A DNA stretch of 11,255 nt from Bacteroidales bacterium UBA2939 (lineage in GTDB: Bacteria; Bacteroidota; Bacteroidia; Bacteroidales; P3). The stretch's first letter is position 1; each line of letters opens with the position of its first letter. Under the pieces are notes generated by a model. That model worked only from the letters and a program-made list of their open reading frames with translations, ran no database searches and was not told the DNA's origin. The position numbers and the translations under genes were made by a program. Shown one piece after another: positions 1-7,014 of the stretch. The stretch spans positions 83,733 to 94,987 of the forward strand of contig DECD01000054.1 in NCBI GenBank assembly GCA_002349055.1. Direction: 5' to 3'.

Positions 1-870
1 GAGGTCGAAGCAACCAGTCTTTTGATAATCGGTATAGTTGACACTCGTCACACCTACACCCTCGATGGTGTCGCCATCGTTGGCCATGTCCCAGGTGAAA
101 TAGCTGGTGGCATCACTGGGAGTGTAGTAGCCATAATTGTAGCTGTATTCGCCGTGTCCCTTGAAGATGACGCCGTCGCCGATGCAGAGGTGGGCACCCA
201 TGAAGCGGACAGTATCCACGTGGTTAATGCCCTGCTCGGGATGATCCTCGTCATTATAGACAGTGTCATAGATGGTAACCTCACGGATTTCGGCCGTGTC
301 GTAAACCACACCGTGGCGGGTACGATAGAACTGGGTCTCGATGACAGGCACCACCGTTTCGCACGGCTTGGTGCAGTGGGCAACGAGCAGGAAGCCCTTG
401 CCGATACCGTTGCTGTTGCCGTCGCCATCGCTGCCGGTACGGAAGCGGATGGTGAGCTTGTTCGTCGAATTGGTGGGCGACACAAAGATGAGGTCACCTT
501 CCTTCACGCCGCCATAGGTGGAGTTGAACTTCTTAATCAGCGGCGATGCGGTGGTGGGACCGTCGTAGATGTAGAGGGTGTCGGTGCTGTAAACCGAAAG
601 CTCGGAGACGAAGAGGGCGAGGCGGTTCTCGTCGGTGCAGGTGCCTTCAATGGTAACGGAATAGTCGATGTCGCGCATGGGGTATCCCTCCTCGGGGGCA
701 CCCTGTCCCTGCGAGTCATCGTCGCGGACGGAGACGGCGCCACCCACGGTGGCCATAGACAGCGTTGTACCGTTGGTAGAAGCATCCAAACGGAACGTAT
801 GCTCGGTTTGGGCGGAGACCATCGGACTCATCGCCAAAGCAAAAGCCAATAGGATAAATATCTTTTTCAT
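1..870 (-). CDS. Exported protein with CUB-like and PKD-like regions (3' end beyond window)
   Basis: The minus-strand frame runs open from ATG at 870 to the left edge, giving the first 290 residues; the C-terminus is outside the window. Residues 1-20 form a signal peptide (MKKIFILLAF start, cleavage near VSA-QT). Residues about 70-166 resemble a CUB domain: LYIYDGP at 99-105, an S-P-L-I-K-K-F segment at 109-115, then IRFRTGSDG at 141-149 and GKGFLLVAHC at 157-166. Residues about 227-290 look like a PKD-type beta-sandwich (HLCIGDGVIFKG, SYFTWDMANDGD, KTGCFDL). CUB and PKD modules are usual in secreted or surface adhesion and enzyme-accessory proteins, so an envelope or secreted role is inferred; the ligand is unknown. 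AGGAG lies about 8 bp before the ATG. It follows the 157-residue exported protein by 19 bp, so the two are probably co-transcribed. The missing C-terminus would show whether it carries a type IX secretion signal. Confidence 0.8.
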   Translation of the reverse strand, partial: MKKIFILLAFALAMSPMVSAQTEHTFRLDASTNGTTLSMATVGGAVSVRDDDSQGQGAPEEGYPMRDIDYSVTIEGTCTDENRLALFVSELSVYSTDTLYIYDGPTTASPLIKKFNSTYGGVKEGDLIFVSPTNSTNKLTIRFRTGSDGDGNSNGIGKGFLLVAHCTKPCETVVPVIETQFYRTRHGVVYDTAEIREVTIYDTVYNDEDHPEQGINHVDTVRFMGAHLCIGDGVIFKGHGEYSYNYGYYTPSDATSYFTWDMANDGDTIEGVGVTSVNYTDYQKTGCFDL

Positions 871-889
871 AGTGTGGTTCTCCTATTCT

Positions 890-1363
890 TTAACGGTTAT
901 TGTTTGCTTTTAAGATTTCTTCCTCCCAATACCTGTTGGCAGCCTGTTCCATTTCCTTGGCTGAACGCAACACCAGATAGGGGTGGTCCGAAGCGGGAGT
1001 GGAGAAGCAGGTCTGCTCGGAGACAGAATTGTTGCGCACCTGAATCTCGCTGAAGTTATAGGCGTAGAAACTGAAAGTGCTCAAATCAATTGAAATATTC
1101 CTGGAGAGGTTAGTACCCGTTGTCAGATTCTTCACGACACTGATGTCCATTACCTCGACCCCGGCCGGAATGGTGTCCGACTCGTAGAATGCCGACTGAG
1201 CAAAAACGCAACGGTACTTGTACTTCTCGGGTGCCATATTGCGGTAGGTGGTCAACCGCTGCATGTCACCATTGAAATAGGGCAACATGATGGCCTCGCA
1301 ATCCTGGGCTTTCACGCCTGCCGCTGCCATAAACATAGCGGCGATGATAACCAGTTTTTTCAT
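890..1363 (-). CDS. Exported protein of unknown function, 157 aa
   Basis: I do not recognise a family. Residues 1-20 are a signal peptide (MKKLVIIAAMFMAAAGVKAQ, cleavage after A-Q or just before). The mature part of about 137 residues has three cysteines (C22, C52, C119), a central beta-rich stretch with alternating hydrophobic residues (about 68-112), a PYLVLRS segment at 128-134 and a charged C-terminal helix (SAKEMEQAANRYWEEEILKA). No lipobox or second membrane segment is visible, so a periplasmic or secreted product is likely. The start is supported by AAAGGAG about 6 bp upstream. It lies between rnfE (89 bp upstream) and the CUB-like gene (19 bp downstream), the place where rnfA would be expected, but it has none of the membrane helices of RnfA. 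It probably forms a two-gene unit with the CUB-like gene; a shared function is only suggested by the spacing. Confidence 0.75.
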   Translation of the reverse strand: MKKLVIIAAMFMAAAGVKAQDCEAIMLPYFNGDMQRLTTYRNMAPEKYKYRCVFAQSAFYESDTIPAGVEVMDISVVKNLTTGTNLSRNISIDLSTFSFYAYNFSEIQVRNNSVSEQTCFSTPASDHPYLVLRSAKEMEQAANRYWEEEILKANNNR

Positions 1364-1440
1364 TTTTTTCTCCTTTCGTTAATTAGATATTTTTTCCCTT
1401 TCCTACTATAAAGAGTACCAGGTGCCGTTTTTGGCTCATA

Positions 1441-1470
1441 TTTTAACACTTTTTATGACTTTTTAACACT
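1441..1470. repeat. Three 10-bp tandem repeats across the rnfE stop codon
   Basis: Units TTTTAACACT (1441-1450), TTTTATGACT (1451-1460) and TTTTAACACT (1461-1470). The rnfE stop codon (1453-1455) lies in the middle unit, and the last residues of RnfE (SVKKS) are encoded by the array. The rest of the rnfE-to-890..1363 spacer is AT-rich. I find no good TAnnTTTG promoter or terminator in it. Confidence 0.7.
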
Positions 1471-2052
1471 CCTGCGGCGCAGGTGGTTGACCAAAGCCAT
1501 CAGAAAACCGAGGGCGAGGAAGCCTCCCGGGGGCAGAATCATCATCAGCATACCATCGGCTCCACCGATGAGGCTGTGGCCGAAGATGCAGCCGGTGCCG
1601 AGCAGTTCGCGCACCATGCCGATGAGGGTCAGTGCCCAGGTGAAGCCCAGGCCCATGAAGATGCCATCGAGGGCCGAATGCCACACACCGTTCTTCGAGG
1701 CAAAGGCTTCGGCGCGGCCGAGGACGATGCAGTTCACCACGATGAGGGGGATGAAGAGGCCGAGGGTCTCATACATGTCGGCCATATAGGCCTGCATGAC
1801 CATCTGAACGATGGTGACGAAGGTGGCGATGACCACAATGAAGGCCGGGATGCGCACCTTGTCGGGGATGACGCTCTTGAGGAGCGAGATGACGATGTTG
1901 GACATCAGCAGCACGAAAGCCGTGGCCAGACCCATCATCATGCCGTTGACGGCCGAGGTGGTGGTGGCCAGCGTGGGGCACATGCCGAGGATGAGGACCC
2001 ATGTGGGGTTCTCTTTGATAAGACCGTTCTTGATAATATCTTTTGCGTTCAT
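1453..2052 (-). CDS. rnfE: Rnf complex membrane subunit RnfE
   Basis: Integral membrane subunit of the Rnf complex, which couples electron flow between ferredoxin and NAD+ to Na+ or H+ movement across the inner membrane. The 199 residues are mostly hydrophobic, with about six transmembrane helices. It is RnfE (NqrD-like), not RnfA: it begins MNAKDIIKNGLIKENPTWV and carries LILGMCPTLATTTSAVNG at 20-37 and VVNCIVLGRAEAFASKNG at 105-122. C25 and C108 in these motifs match the cysteines that, with two from RnfA, bind a [2Fe-2S] cluster inside the membrane in characterised Rnf/Nqr complexes. Length is normal. TAAGGAG precedes the ATG, and its TAA is the rnfG stop; the gap is 12 bp, so coupled translation is likely. 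The C-terminus runs into a 10-bp repeat array. Its usual partner rnfA does not follow. Confidence 0.95.
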   Translation of the reverse strand: MNAKDIIKNGLIKENPTWVLILGMCPTLATTTSAVNGMMMGLATAFVLLMSNIVISLLKSVIPDKVRIPAFIVVIATFVTIVQMVMQAYMADMYETLGLFIPLIVVNCIVLGRAEAFASKNGVWHSALDGIFMGLGFTWALTLIGMVRELLGTGCIFGHSLIGGADGMLMMILPPGGFLALGFLMALVNHLRRRSVKKS

Positions 2053-2064
2053 AGCGATGTCTCC

Positions 2065-2631
2065 TTATGCGTTGATTTTAGTGAAAATTGCGTAGGCGTC
2101 GTTGATAGCGGTGAGGAAAGCGCGCGAGGTGATGGTCGAGCCGCTAATGGCGTCGACATCGCCGCCGTCTTTCTTCACGGTGAGGGGGCGTGCATGGTCG
2201 ACCGAGATGATGTCGCCCTTGCCGTCTTTCTGGAACCACTCGCCGGCCTTGGCGCCGAGACCCGGGGTCTCGTGACTCTCAAGGATGCTGTAGCCATAGA
2301 CATTTCCGTCCTTGTCGAAGCCGACCATCACCTGGAGGTGACCGCCGAAGCCATTGTCGTTGCCAGCCTCGATGGCGGCGCCGACCATGTTGCCTTCGGC
2401 ATCGTAAGCGACATTGATATTATTGCCGTCGATTTCCTGGGCCTCAAGCTTGTCGAAGTCGGGCAGCACGGCCTTGATGGCAGCCTGCACCTTGGCCTCC
2501 TGGGCCTGGGCGATGGGCTCCTTGGTGACGGCGTTGATGGCGGCCAAGGCGAAGGCGGCCACCAGCGCAATGGCGGTCAGCGACAGGAGCATATTAACTA
2601 GTGTGGATTGAGCTTTCTTTGCCATAATCAT
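2065..2631 (-). CDS. rnfG: Rnf complex flavoprotein subunit RnfG
   Basis: Periplasm-facing subunit of Rnf that holds a covalently bound FMN and takes part in the electron path between the membrane and cytoplasmic subunits. The 188 residues start with one transmembrane anchor (about 12-34) followed by TKEPI and a soluble FMN-binding domain. ILESHETPGLGAKAG (116-130) is a family signature, and DAISGSTITSRAF (160-172) is the flavinylation motif; by analogy with NqrC/RnfG the FMN would be attached to T166. The motif reads SGST instead of the common SGAT, a mild variant. A second in-frame ATG at 2625 (giving MAKKAQST) is equally plausible; neither has a clear ribosome binding site. The gene lies 15 bp after rnfD and 12 bp before rnfE. 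The covalent FMN implies a flavin transferase (ApbE) encoded elsewhere. Confidence 0.95.
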   Translation of the reverse strand: MIMAKKAQSTLVNMLLSLTAIALVAAFALAAINAVTKEPIAQAQEAKVQAAIKAVLPDFDKLEAQEIDGNNINVAYDAEGNMVGAAIEAGNDNGFGGHLQVMVGFDKDGNVYGYSILESHETPGLGAKAGEWFQKDGKGDIISVDHARPLTVKKDGGDVDAISGSTITSRAFLTAINDAYAIFTKINA

Positions 2632-2646
2632 TCAGTTTTTACAGGT

Positions 2647-3606
2647 TTAACAAGCAAAGCGTTGGGGTTTGCACCAGCGGTTGATGAGCGGGGTGACGCT
2701 GTTCATCAGCAGGATGGCGAAGCTGACACCCTCGGGGTAGGCACCCCAGTTGCGGATGATGATGGTCAGCAGGCCACAGCCGAAGCCGAAGATGAGCTGG
2801 CCGCTCTTGGCCATGGGGCTGGTCACCATGTCGGTGGCCATGAAGCAGGCGCCGAGCATGATACCACCGGTGAGGACAGTCATCACGGGATCCATATAGG
2901 TCTCGGGGTTCACCAGCCACAGGATGCCGCTGAAGACAAAGGCGGTGCCGATGAAGGTGACGGGGATATGCCATGTGATGATTTTCTTCCAGCAGAGGTA
3001 GGCAGCGCCAAGGAGGATGGCGATGGCCGACACCTCGCCCAGCGAGCCACCGATATGACCCAGGAAGGCATCCATGAAGGTCACACCCTCAGGCAGGGCA
3101 CCCTCTTTGAAGGCTCCGAGGGGGGTAGCACCCGTGGTTACGTCGAAGTTCATCGGAAAGATGCCGTCGACGACAGGCCAGGTGGTCATCTGCACGGGGA
3201 AAGAGATGAGCAGGAAGACACGGCCAACGAGGGCGGGGTTGAAGGGGTTCTTGCCCAGGCCGCCGAAGCTCATCTTGCCAACACCGATGGCCACGAGGGC
3301 ACCGATGATAACAATCCACATCATGCTCACCGTGGCGGGCACGTTGAAGGCCAGCAGGAGGCCGGTGACAACGGCCGAGCCATCGCAGATGGTGCTGGGC
3401 ACCTTGAGGATATACTTCTCGATAAGCCACTGGAAGAGCACGCAGCTCGCCACGGCGATGGCGCTCACCAGCAAGGCATTGATGCCAAAGTAGGCTATGG
3501 CCACCAACAAGGCCGGGATGAGGGCCATGTTGACGCGCCACATGATTTTCTTTGTCGACTCGTCGCTGTGCACATGGGGCGAGCCAGATATATTTAATAG
3601 ATTCAT
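2647..3606 (-). CDS. rnfD: Rnf complex flavoprotein membrane subunit RnfD
   Basis: Membrane subunit of Rnf (NqrB-like) with a covalently attached FMN, thought to form part of the ion path. The 319 residues begin with a short cytoplasmic segment containing SGSPHVHSDESTKKIMW, typical of RnfD, followed by many hydrophobic helices. GKNPFNPALVGRVFL (118-132) is a conserved family stretch. FDVTTGATPLGAFKEG (154-169) contains the flavinylation motif; by analogy with NqrB/RnfD the FMN would sit on T161. Length is normal. No ribosome binding site is visible: the DNA before the ATG is a run of A and T. Unlike the other rnf spacings (12-32 bp), 104 bp separate it from rnfC, and that gap is filled by a hairpin-forming pair of 7-bp repeat arrays that could affect the ratio of RnfC to the downstream subunits. 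Confidence 0.96.
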   Translation of the reverse strand: MNLLNISGSPHVHSDESTKKIMWRVNMALIPALLVAIAYFGINALLVSAIAVASCVLFQWLIEKYILKVPSTICDGSAVVTGLLLAFNVPATVSMMWIVIIGALVAIGVGKMSFGGLGKNPFNPALVGRVFLLISFPVQMTTWPVVDGIFPMNFDVTTGATPLGAFKEGALPEGVTFMDAFLGHIGGSLGEVSAIAILLGAAYLCWKKIITWHIPVTFIGTAFVFSGILWLVNPETYMDPVMTVLTGGIMLGACFMATDMVTSPMAKSGQLIFGFGCGLLTIIIRNWGAYPEGVSFAILLMNSVTPLINRWCKPQRFAC

Positions 3607-3625
3607 ATTATATAATATTATTTTC

Positions 3626-3705
3626 GTTTAAGGTTTATGGTTTAAGGTTTACGGTTTATGTTTTTCTGAGTAAACTCCTTAAACATCAAACCTTAACCCT
3701 TAAAC
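3626..3705. repeat. Facing 7-bp repeat arrays forming an imperfect hairpin between rnfC and rnfD
   Basis: Left array 3626-3660: GTTTAAG, GTTTATG, GTTTAAG, GTTTACG, GTTTATG. Right array 3678-3705: CTTAAAC, ATCAAAC, CTTAACC, CTTAAAC. The right units are the reverse complement of the left ones; pairing four units against four gives 23 of 28 matched positions with an inner loop of about 24 nt. The right array runs on to the rnfC stop (3711-3713). In the rnf mRNA this would be a long AU-rich stem between rnfC and rnfD. It lacks the GC-rich stem and U-tract of a normal terminator. A processing, stability or attenuation role is inference. Confidence 0.75.
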
Positions 3706-3710
3706 CTAAA

Positions 3711-5039
3711 TTACTTCTTAGCAGCCATCATGGCGCGGACTTTGTTCTTGCCGAGGCGTATCTCGTCGGTCAACGGCTTGTTGGCCGGGCAGCTGAAGAA
3801 GCAGCAGCCGCACTCGATGCAGTCGAGGATGTTGTGCTCCTTGGCCTCTTCGATGCGGTTGTTTTTCACCAGTGCCGAGAATAGGTAAGGCTCCAGTCCC
3901 ATGGGGCAGGCGTTCATGCACTTGCCGCAGCGGATGCAGGCCGTCTCGGGATTGCGGCGGGCCTCGGCCTCGTCCATCACAAGGACACTCGAATTACCTT
4001 TCACCGTCGGGGCGTCGAGGTTCACAACGGCCTTGCCCATCATCGTACCGCCGCTGATAATCTTACCCGTGGTGGCAGGCAGTTCGCCGAGCGAATGCTT
4101 GATGATATCATTGTAGGTGGTGCCGATGCGCACGATGTAGTTGTGCTGCGACGGCAGTTTCTTACCAGTGACCGTGAGGATATTCTCGATAAGGGGTTTG
4201 TTCTTCTGGATGGCCTCGTAGACCGAGAAGGCGGTGCCGAGGTTGCTCACCACGCAGCCCACGTCGATGGGCAGCTTGCCACTGGGCACCTTGCGGCCTG
4301 TGACGGCGTTGATGAGCTGCTTCTCGGCGCCCTGCGGGTATTTCACTTTCAGAGGCTCCACGATGATGCCCTCGAACTGGCGGGCCATCTCCTGCATCTT
4401 GGCGATGGCCAGAGGCTTGTTGTTTTCGATGCCGATGTAGGCGTTGGGAACGCCAAGGGCTTTTCTTAATATGCTCACGCCGATGCACACCTCTTCGGCA
4501 TGCTCCATCATCACGCGGTAGTCGCTCGTCAGGTAGGGCTCACACTCCGCAGCGTTGATGATGAGATATTCGGCCTTCTTACCCTCAGGCACGCTGTATT
4601 TGATGTGGGCGGGGAACGTGGCGCCACCGAGGCCCACGATGCCCATCTCTTTCAGCTTGTCGACAATCTGTTTCGGCTCAAGCGTGCACTCGCGCTTGAT
4701 GTCGGGCGTGCGGTCGATGCTCTCCATCCACTCGTCGCCTTCCACTTTGATATAAACGGCGGGCTTGGCCAGACCGAAAGCGTCCTTGCAGGGCTCCACC
4801 TTGACGACGGTGCCGCTGACGGGCGAATGGACATTGGCGCACATGAAAGCCTGGGCCTCGCCAATGAGCTGACCCACCTTCACCTTGTCGCCCTTCTGCA
4901 CCACGGGGGTGGCGGGAGCACCGAGGTGCTGGTTCATCAGCACCACCATCTGCTCCGGTACCGGCATCACCTCGATGGCGGCATCATTGGATATCTTGTT
5001 TTCTTCGGGGTGGACACCACCCATTTTGAAAGTCTTCAT
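3711..5039 (-). CDS. rnfC: Rnf complex NADH-side iron-sulfur subunit RnfC
   Basis: Peripheral cytoplasmic subunit of Rnf that carries the NAD(H)/FMN site and two [4Fe-4S] clusters. The 442 residues contain an N-terminal barrel-sandwich region (GGVHPEENK at 8-16 and HSPVSGTVVKVEPC at 71-84), the nucleotide-binding loop GLGGATFPAHIK (136-147), NAAECEPYLTSD (162-173), the segment YPQGAEKQLI (234-243), and near the C-terminus two ferredoxin motifs: C368, C371, C374, C378 and C407, C410, C413, C417. All eight cysteines are present. The length is that of the compact RnfC form without the long repetitive C-terminal tail seen in many Gammaproteobacteria. It follows rnfB by 32 bp, mostly repeat DNA, with no clear ribosome binding site. 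Its last codons (AAKK) abut the heptamer array before rnfD. Confidence 0.97.
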   Translation of the reverse strand: MKTFKMGGVHPEENKISNDAAIEVMPVPEQMVVLMNQHLGAPATPVVQKGDKVKVGQLIGEAQAFMCANVHSPVSGTVVKVEPCKDAFGLAKPAVYIKVEGDEWMESIDRTPDIKRECTLEPKQIVDKLKEMGIVGLGGATFPAHIKYSVPEGKKAEYLIINAAECEPYLTSDYRVMMEHAEEVCIGVSILRKALGVPNAYIGIENNKPLAIAKMQEMARQFEGIIVEPLKVKYPQGAEKQLINAVTGRKVPSGKLPIDVGCVVSNLGTAFSVYEAIQKNKPLIENILTVTGKKLPSQHNYIVRIGTTYNDIIKHSLGELPATTGKIISGGTMMGKAVVNLDAPTVKGNSSVLVMDEAEARRNPETACIRCGKCMNACPMGLEPYLFSALVKNNRIEEAKEHNILDCIECGCCFFSCPANKPLTDEIRLGKNKVRAMMAAKK

Positions 5040-5053
5040 CTCTTGTCTAATTT

Positions 5054-5081
5054 GGAATTAGAAATTAGGAATTAGGAATTG
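5054..5081. repeat. 7-bp tandem array spanning the rnfB stop codon
   Basis: Units GGAATTA (5054-5060), GAAATTA (5061-5067), GGAATTA (5068-5074) and GGAATTG (5075-5081). On the coding strand the array supplies the last two sense codons of rnfB (Asn-Ser) and its TAA stop (5072-5074), then fills most of the rnfB-rnfC spacer. The unit has stop codons in repeat on both strands. Confidence 0.8.
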
Positions 5082-5974
5082 GCCTGAGCGGCGGGAGCCT
5101 CGGTAGCGGGAGCGGGGGCGGGAGCCTCGGCGGGCTTCGGAGCCGGCTTCACGGCAGGGGCCGGGAAGTTGACGTCGGTGATGGCCTTGGTGGGGCACTC
5201 GGTGACGCACTTGCGACAGGCGATGCACTTGGTGAAGTCGATGTACGACAGGTTGTCGCTGATGGTGATGGCCTCCATGGGGCACACCTTGGCGCACTTG
5301 CCGCAGCCGATACAGGCGTTGGCGCAGGTCTTCATGGCCTGGGCGCCTTTCTCCTTGTTCACGCAGCTGACATACACACGGCGGTTCTTCTTGCCTTTGT
5401 TGCGCAGCTCGATGATGCGGCGCGGGCAAGCCTTGGCGCAGGCACCGCAGGCGGTGCACTTCTCCTCGTCGACCACGGGAACCCCGTCGGGTCCCATGTG
5501 GATGGCATCGAACTGACAGGCGGCCACACAGTCGCCGCAACCCAGGCAGCCGAAGGGGCAGCCGCTCTCGCCGGTATACACCGTGTTCTGGAAGGCGCAG
5601 CTCTTCAGGCCGTCGTAATTAGAGCGTCGATTCTCGCCACAGTTGGCGGGATGGCAACGCACCACGGCCACCTGAGGCTCGCCCTGCTCGACGGCACAGC
5701 CGAGCAGCTCGGCAATTTTGGCGGCCACAGCGTCGCCACCGGGGGCGCAGCGCAAACCCTCCAGACTATGCTGGGCCACGCAGGCCTCGGCAAAAGCACG
5801 GCAGCCGGCCTTGCCGCAACCGCCGCAGTTGGCGCCAGGCAGCACCTCGGCCACCTCGTCAATCAGTGGGTCTTCGACCACCTTGAATTTTTGGGCTACA
5901 AAATAGAGCACCACGGCAAAGAAGGCGCCGATAACGCCTAACACCAATACCGCAATCAAGATTTGTTGAGTCAT
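5072..5974 (-). CDS. rnfB: Rnf complex ferredoxin-interacting subunit RnfB
   Basis: Entry subunit of Rnf: a membrane-anchored polyferredoxin that accepts electrons from reduced ferredoxin and passes them to the membrane core. Of 300 residues, the first helix (about 4-26) is the anchor. PGANCGGCGKAGC with C50, C53, C58 and C76 is the N-terminal four-cysteine cluster domain. Four more ferredoxin motifs follow: C143/C146/C149/C153, C173/C176/C179/C183, C221/C224/C227/C231 and C250/C253/C256/C260. This is the long, multi-cluster RnfB form known from Clostridia and Bacteroidota; the proteobacterial form is shorter. After about residue 270 comes a Pro/Ala/Lys-rich tail (PAPAVKPAPKPAEAPAPAPA), probably disordered. 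The tail ends in a repeat array that provides the stop. It is the first gene of the operon; a promoter lies at 6043-6074. No strong ribosome binding site is seen. Confidence 0.97.
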   Translation of the reverse strand: MTQQILIAVLVLGVIGAFFAVVLYFVAQKFKVVEDPLIDEVAEVLPGANCGGCGKAGCRAFAEACVAQHSLEGLRCAPGGDAVAAKIAELLGCAVEQGEPQVAVVRCHPANCGENRRSNYDGLKSCAFQNTVYTGESGCPFGCLGCGDCVAACQFDAIHMGPDGVPVVDEEKCTACGACAKACPRRIIELRNKGKKNRRVYVSCVNKEKGAQAMKTCANACIGCGKCAKVCPMEAITISDNLSYIDFTKCIACRKCVTECPTKAITDVNFPAPAVKPAPKPAEAPAPAPATEAPAAQANS

Positions 5975-6042
5975 GTTATTATTTTGTGTTTTAGGTTTTC
6001 TAACGCGTTTTTATAACTAAATTTTATTAAAATAAGCGACTG

Positions 6043-6074
6043 CAAAAATACATAATTTATATTAAGTGGCCAAA
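6043..6074 (-). promoter_or_regulatory. Bacteroidota-type promoter of the rnf operon
   Basis: On the minus strand TTTG (6071-6074) and TATTTTTG (6043-6050) are separated by 20 bp, matching the Bacteroidota primary sigma factor form TTTG-N19/20-TAnnTTTG. Transcription would begin about 60 nt before the rnfB ATG. The -33 element lies in a longer block, A-tract then TTTGGCCA (6067-6083), that is also found at the tRNA and usp promoters. The rest of the divergent region 5975-6177 is AT-rich. Confidence 0.75.
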
Positions 6075-6120
6075 TTTTTTTTTCAACAGACCTCAAAAAA
6101 TGTGTTTTTTGCAAAAAAAT

Positions 6121-6151
6121 TTTGCCAATTCAAAAAAAGTTCGTAATTTTG
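6121..6151 (+). promoter_or_regulatory. Bacteroidota-type promoter of the usp-SPOR gene pair
   Basis: TTTG at 6121-6124, 19 bp, then TAATTTTG at 6144-6151, an exact TAnnTTTG match. Transcription would begin about 20 nt before the usp ATG (6178). Immediately upstream, 6105-6122 is an 18-bp palindrome-like A/T block centred on GC that is identical to a block upstream of the tRNA promoter. Confidence 0.75.
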
Positions 6152-6177
6152 TCTCGTCAAAATAATGCACAAACACT

Positions 6178-6999
6178 ATGAACAAAGTTGTTGTTGGTTT
6201 CGATTTTTCTTCGGGTTCGGCCTATGCTGTCGACCTCGCCATCGACATTGCCAACCGCTGGCAAAGTGACATCCGGCTGGTCTATGTGAAAGAAAAAAAG
6301 GAAGACGAGGCCCCCATCAGGGCTGAAATCGAACGTCGCAACGCCGGCGTGGCGCATCTGCTGAATGGTATCAAGTTGGAATATGTCCTGCGTCAGGGAA
6401 ATCCCTCGGAGGAACTGGCCAAGCAGGCCAAGGAAGACGATGCCGCCCTCCTCGTCGTGGGCACCCACGGCATGAGCGGCATGAAGAAAGGCTTGTTGGG
6501 ACGCAACACCTTCCGTACCGTCGAGCTGTCGCCCGCTCCCGTGCTGCTCATCCGCGAAGACTTCAACTTCAACAAAGCATTGGAAAACATCGTGGTGCCC
6601 CTCGACAGCAGCGACGACACCCGCCAGAAAGCAGGCCAGGCGGCCCTGTTCGCCAAGACCTTCGGTTCGAAAATCCACCTCCTGGGACTCTACACCTCCA
6701 CGGCACCCAGCATCCGCCAAGTGGTGAAGAACTATGTCACCATGGTGCAACGCTACCTCGACAACAACGGCATCGAGTATTCCACGGAGTTTGTCTCCGT
6801 CAAAGGCAACGTCACCACCGACACCATCGAATATGCTGAGAAAGTCAACGCCGACATGATAGCCATCATGACCGAGCAAGAGAGTTCCTTCTCCAACCTG
6901 CTGATGGGAACTTTCGCCCAGCAGATGCTCACCCAGTCGAAAATCCCCGTGCTCACCGTGCGTCCCAAACAGGTACTCGCCGACACTGCCCAATACTAA
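6178..6999 (+). CDS. Universal stress protein with two UspA domains
   Basis: Cytoplasmic stress-associated protein of the UspA family, 273 residues made of two Usp domains in tandem (about 1-127 and 135-263), a common arrangement in Bacteroidota. Domain 1 starts KVVVGFDFSSGSAYAVDLA, has D9 at the usual ATP-site position, and carries the loop GTHGMSGMKKGLLGRNT (95-111). This fits the G-2x-G-9x-G ATP motif, but R109 stands where Ser/Thr is usual. Domain 2 starts NIVVPLDSSDDTRQKAG and has lost the glycines of its loop (TEQESSFSNLLMGTFAQQM), so it probably does not bind nucleotide. The start has a consensus promoter about 20-50 bp upstream and little room for a ribosome binding site. The SPOR protein gene follows by 15 bp. 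The exact function cannot be told from sequence; stress survival is a family-level inference. Confidence 0.93.
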   Translation: MNKVVVGFDFSSGSAYAVDLAIDIANRWQSDIRLVYVKEKKEDEAPIRAEIERRNAGVAHLLNGIKLEYVLRQGNPSEELAKQAKEDDAALLVVGTHGMSGMKKGLLGRNTFRTVELSPAPVLLIREDFNFNKALENIVVPLDSSDDTRQKAGQAALFAKTFGSKIHLLGLYTSTAPSIRQVVKNYVTMVQRYLDNNGIEYSTEFVSVKGNVTTDTIEYAEKVNADMIAIMTEQESSFSNLLMGTFAQQMLTQSKIPVLTVRPKQVLADTAQY

Positions 7000-7014
7000 A
7001 AAAACGGTTAATAC

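Noticed and set aside
1453..2052. Possible RnfA instead of RnfE
   Set aside because: The N-terminus with ENPTWVLILGMCPTLA and the VVNCIVLGRAEAFAS motif are those of RnfE/NqrD; RnfA has a different N-terminus with VNNFVL-type motifs.
1483..2601. Long plus-strand open frame opposite rnfE and rnfG
   Set aside because: It is the GC-rich antisense shadow of two clearly identified genes, with a His/Asp/Gly-rich composition and no recognisable domain. The same holds for the plus-strand frames at 22-852, 2608-3597 and 8643-9806.
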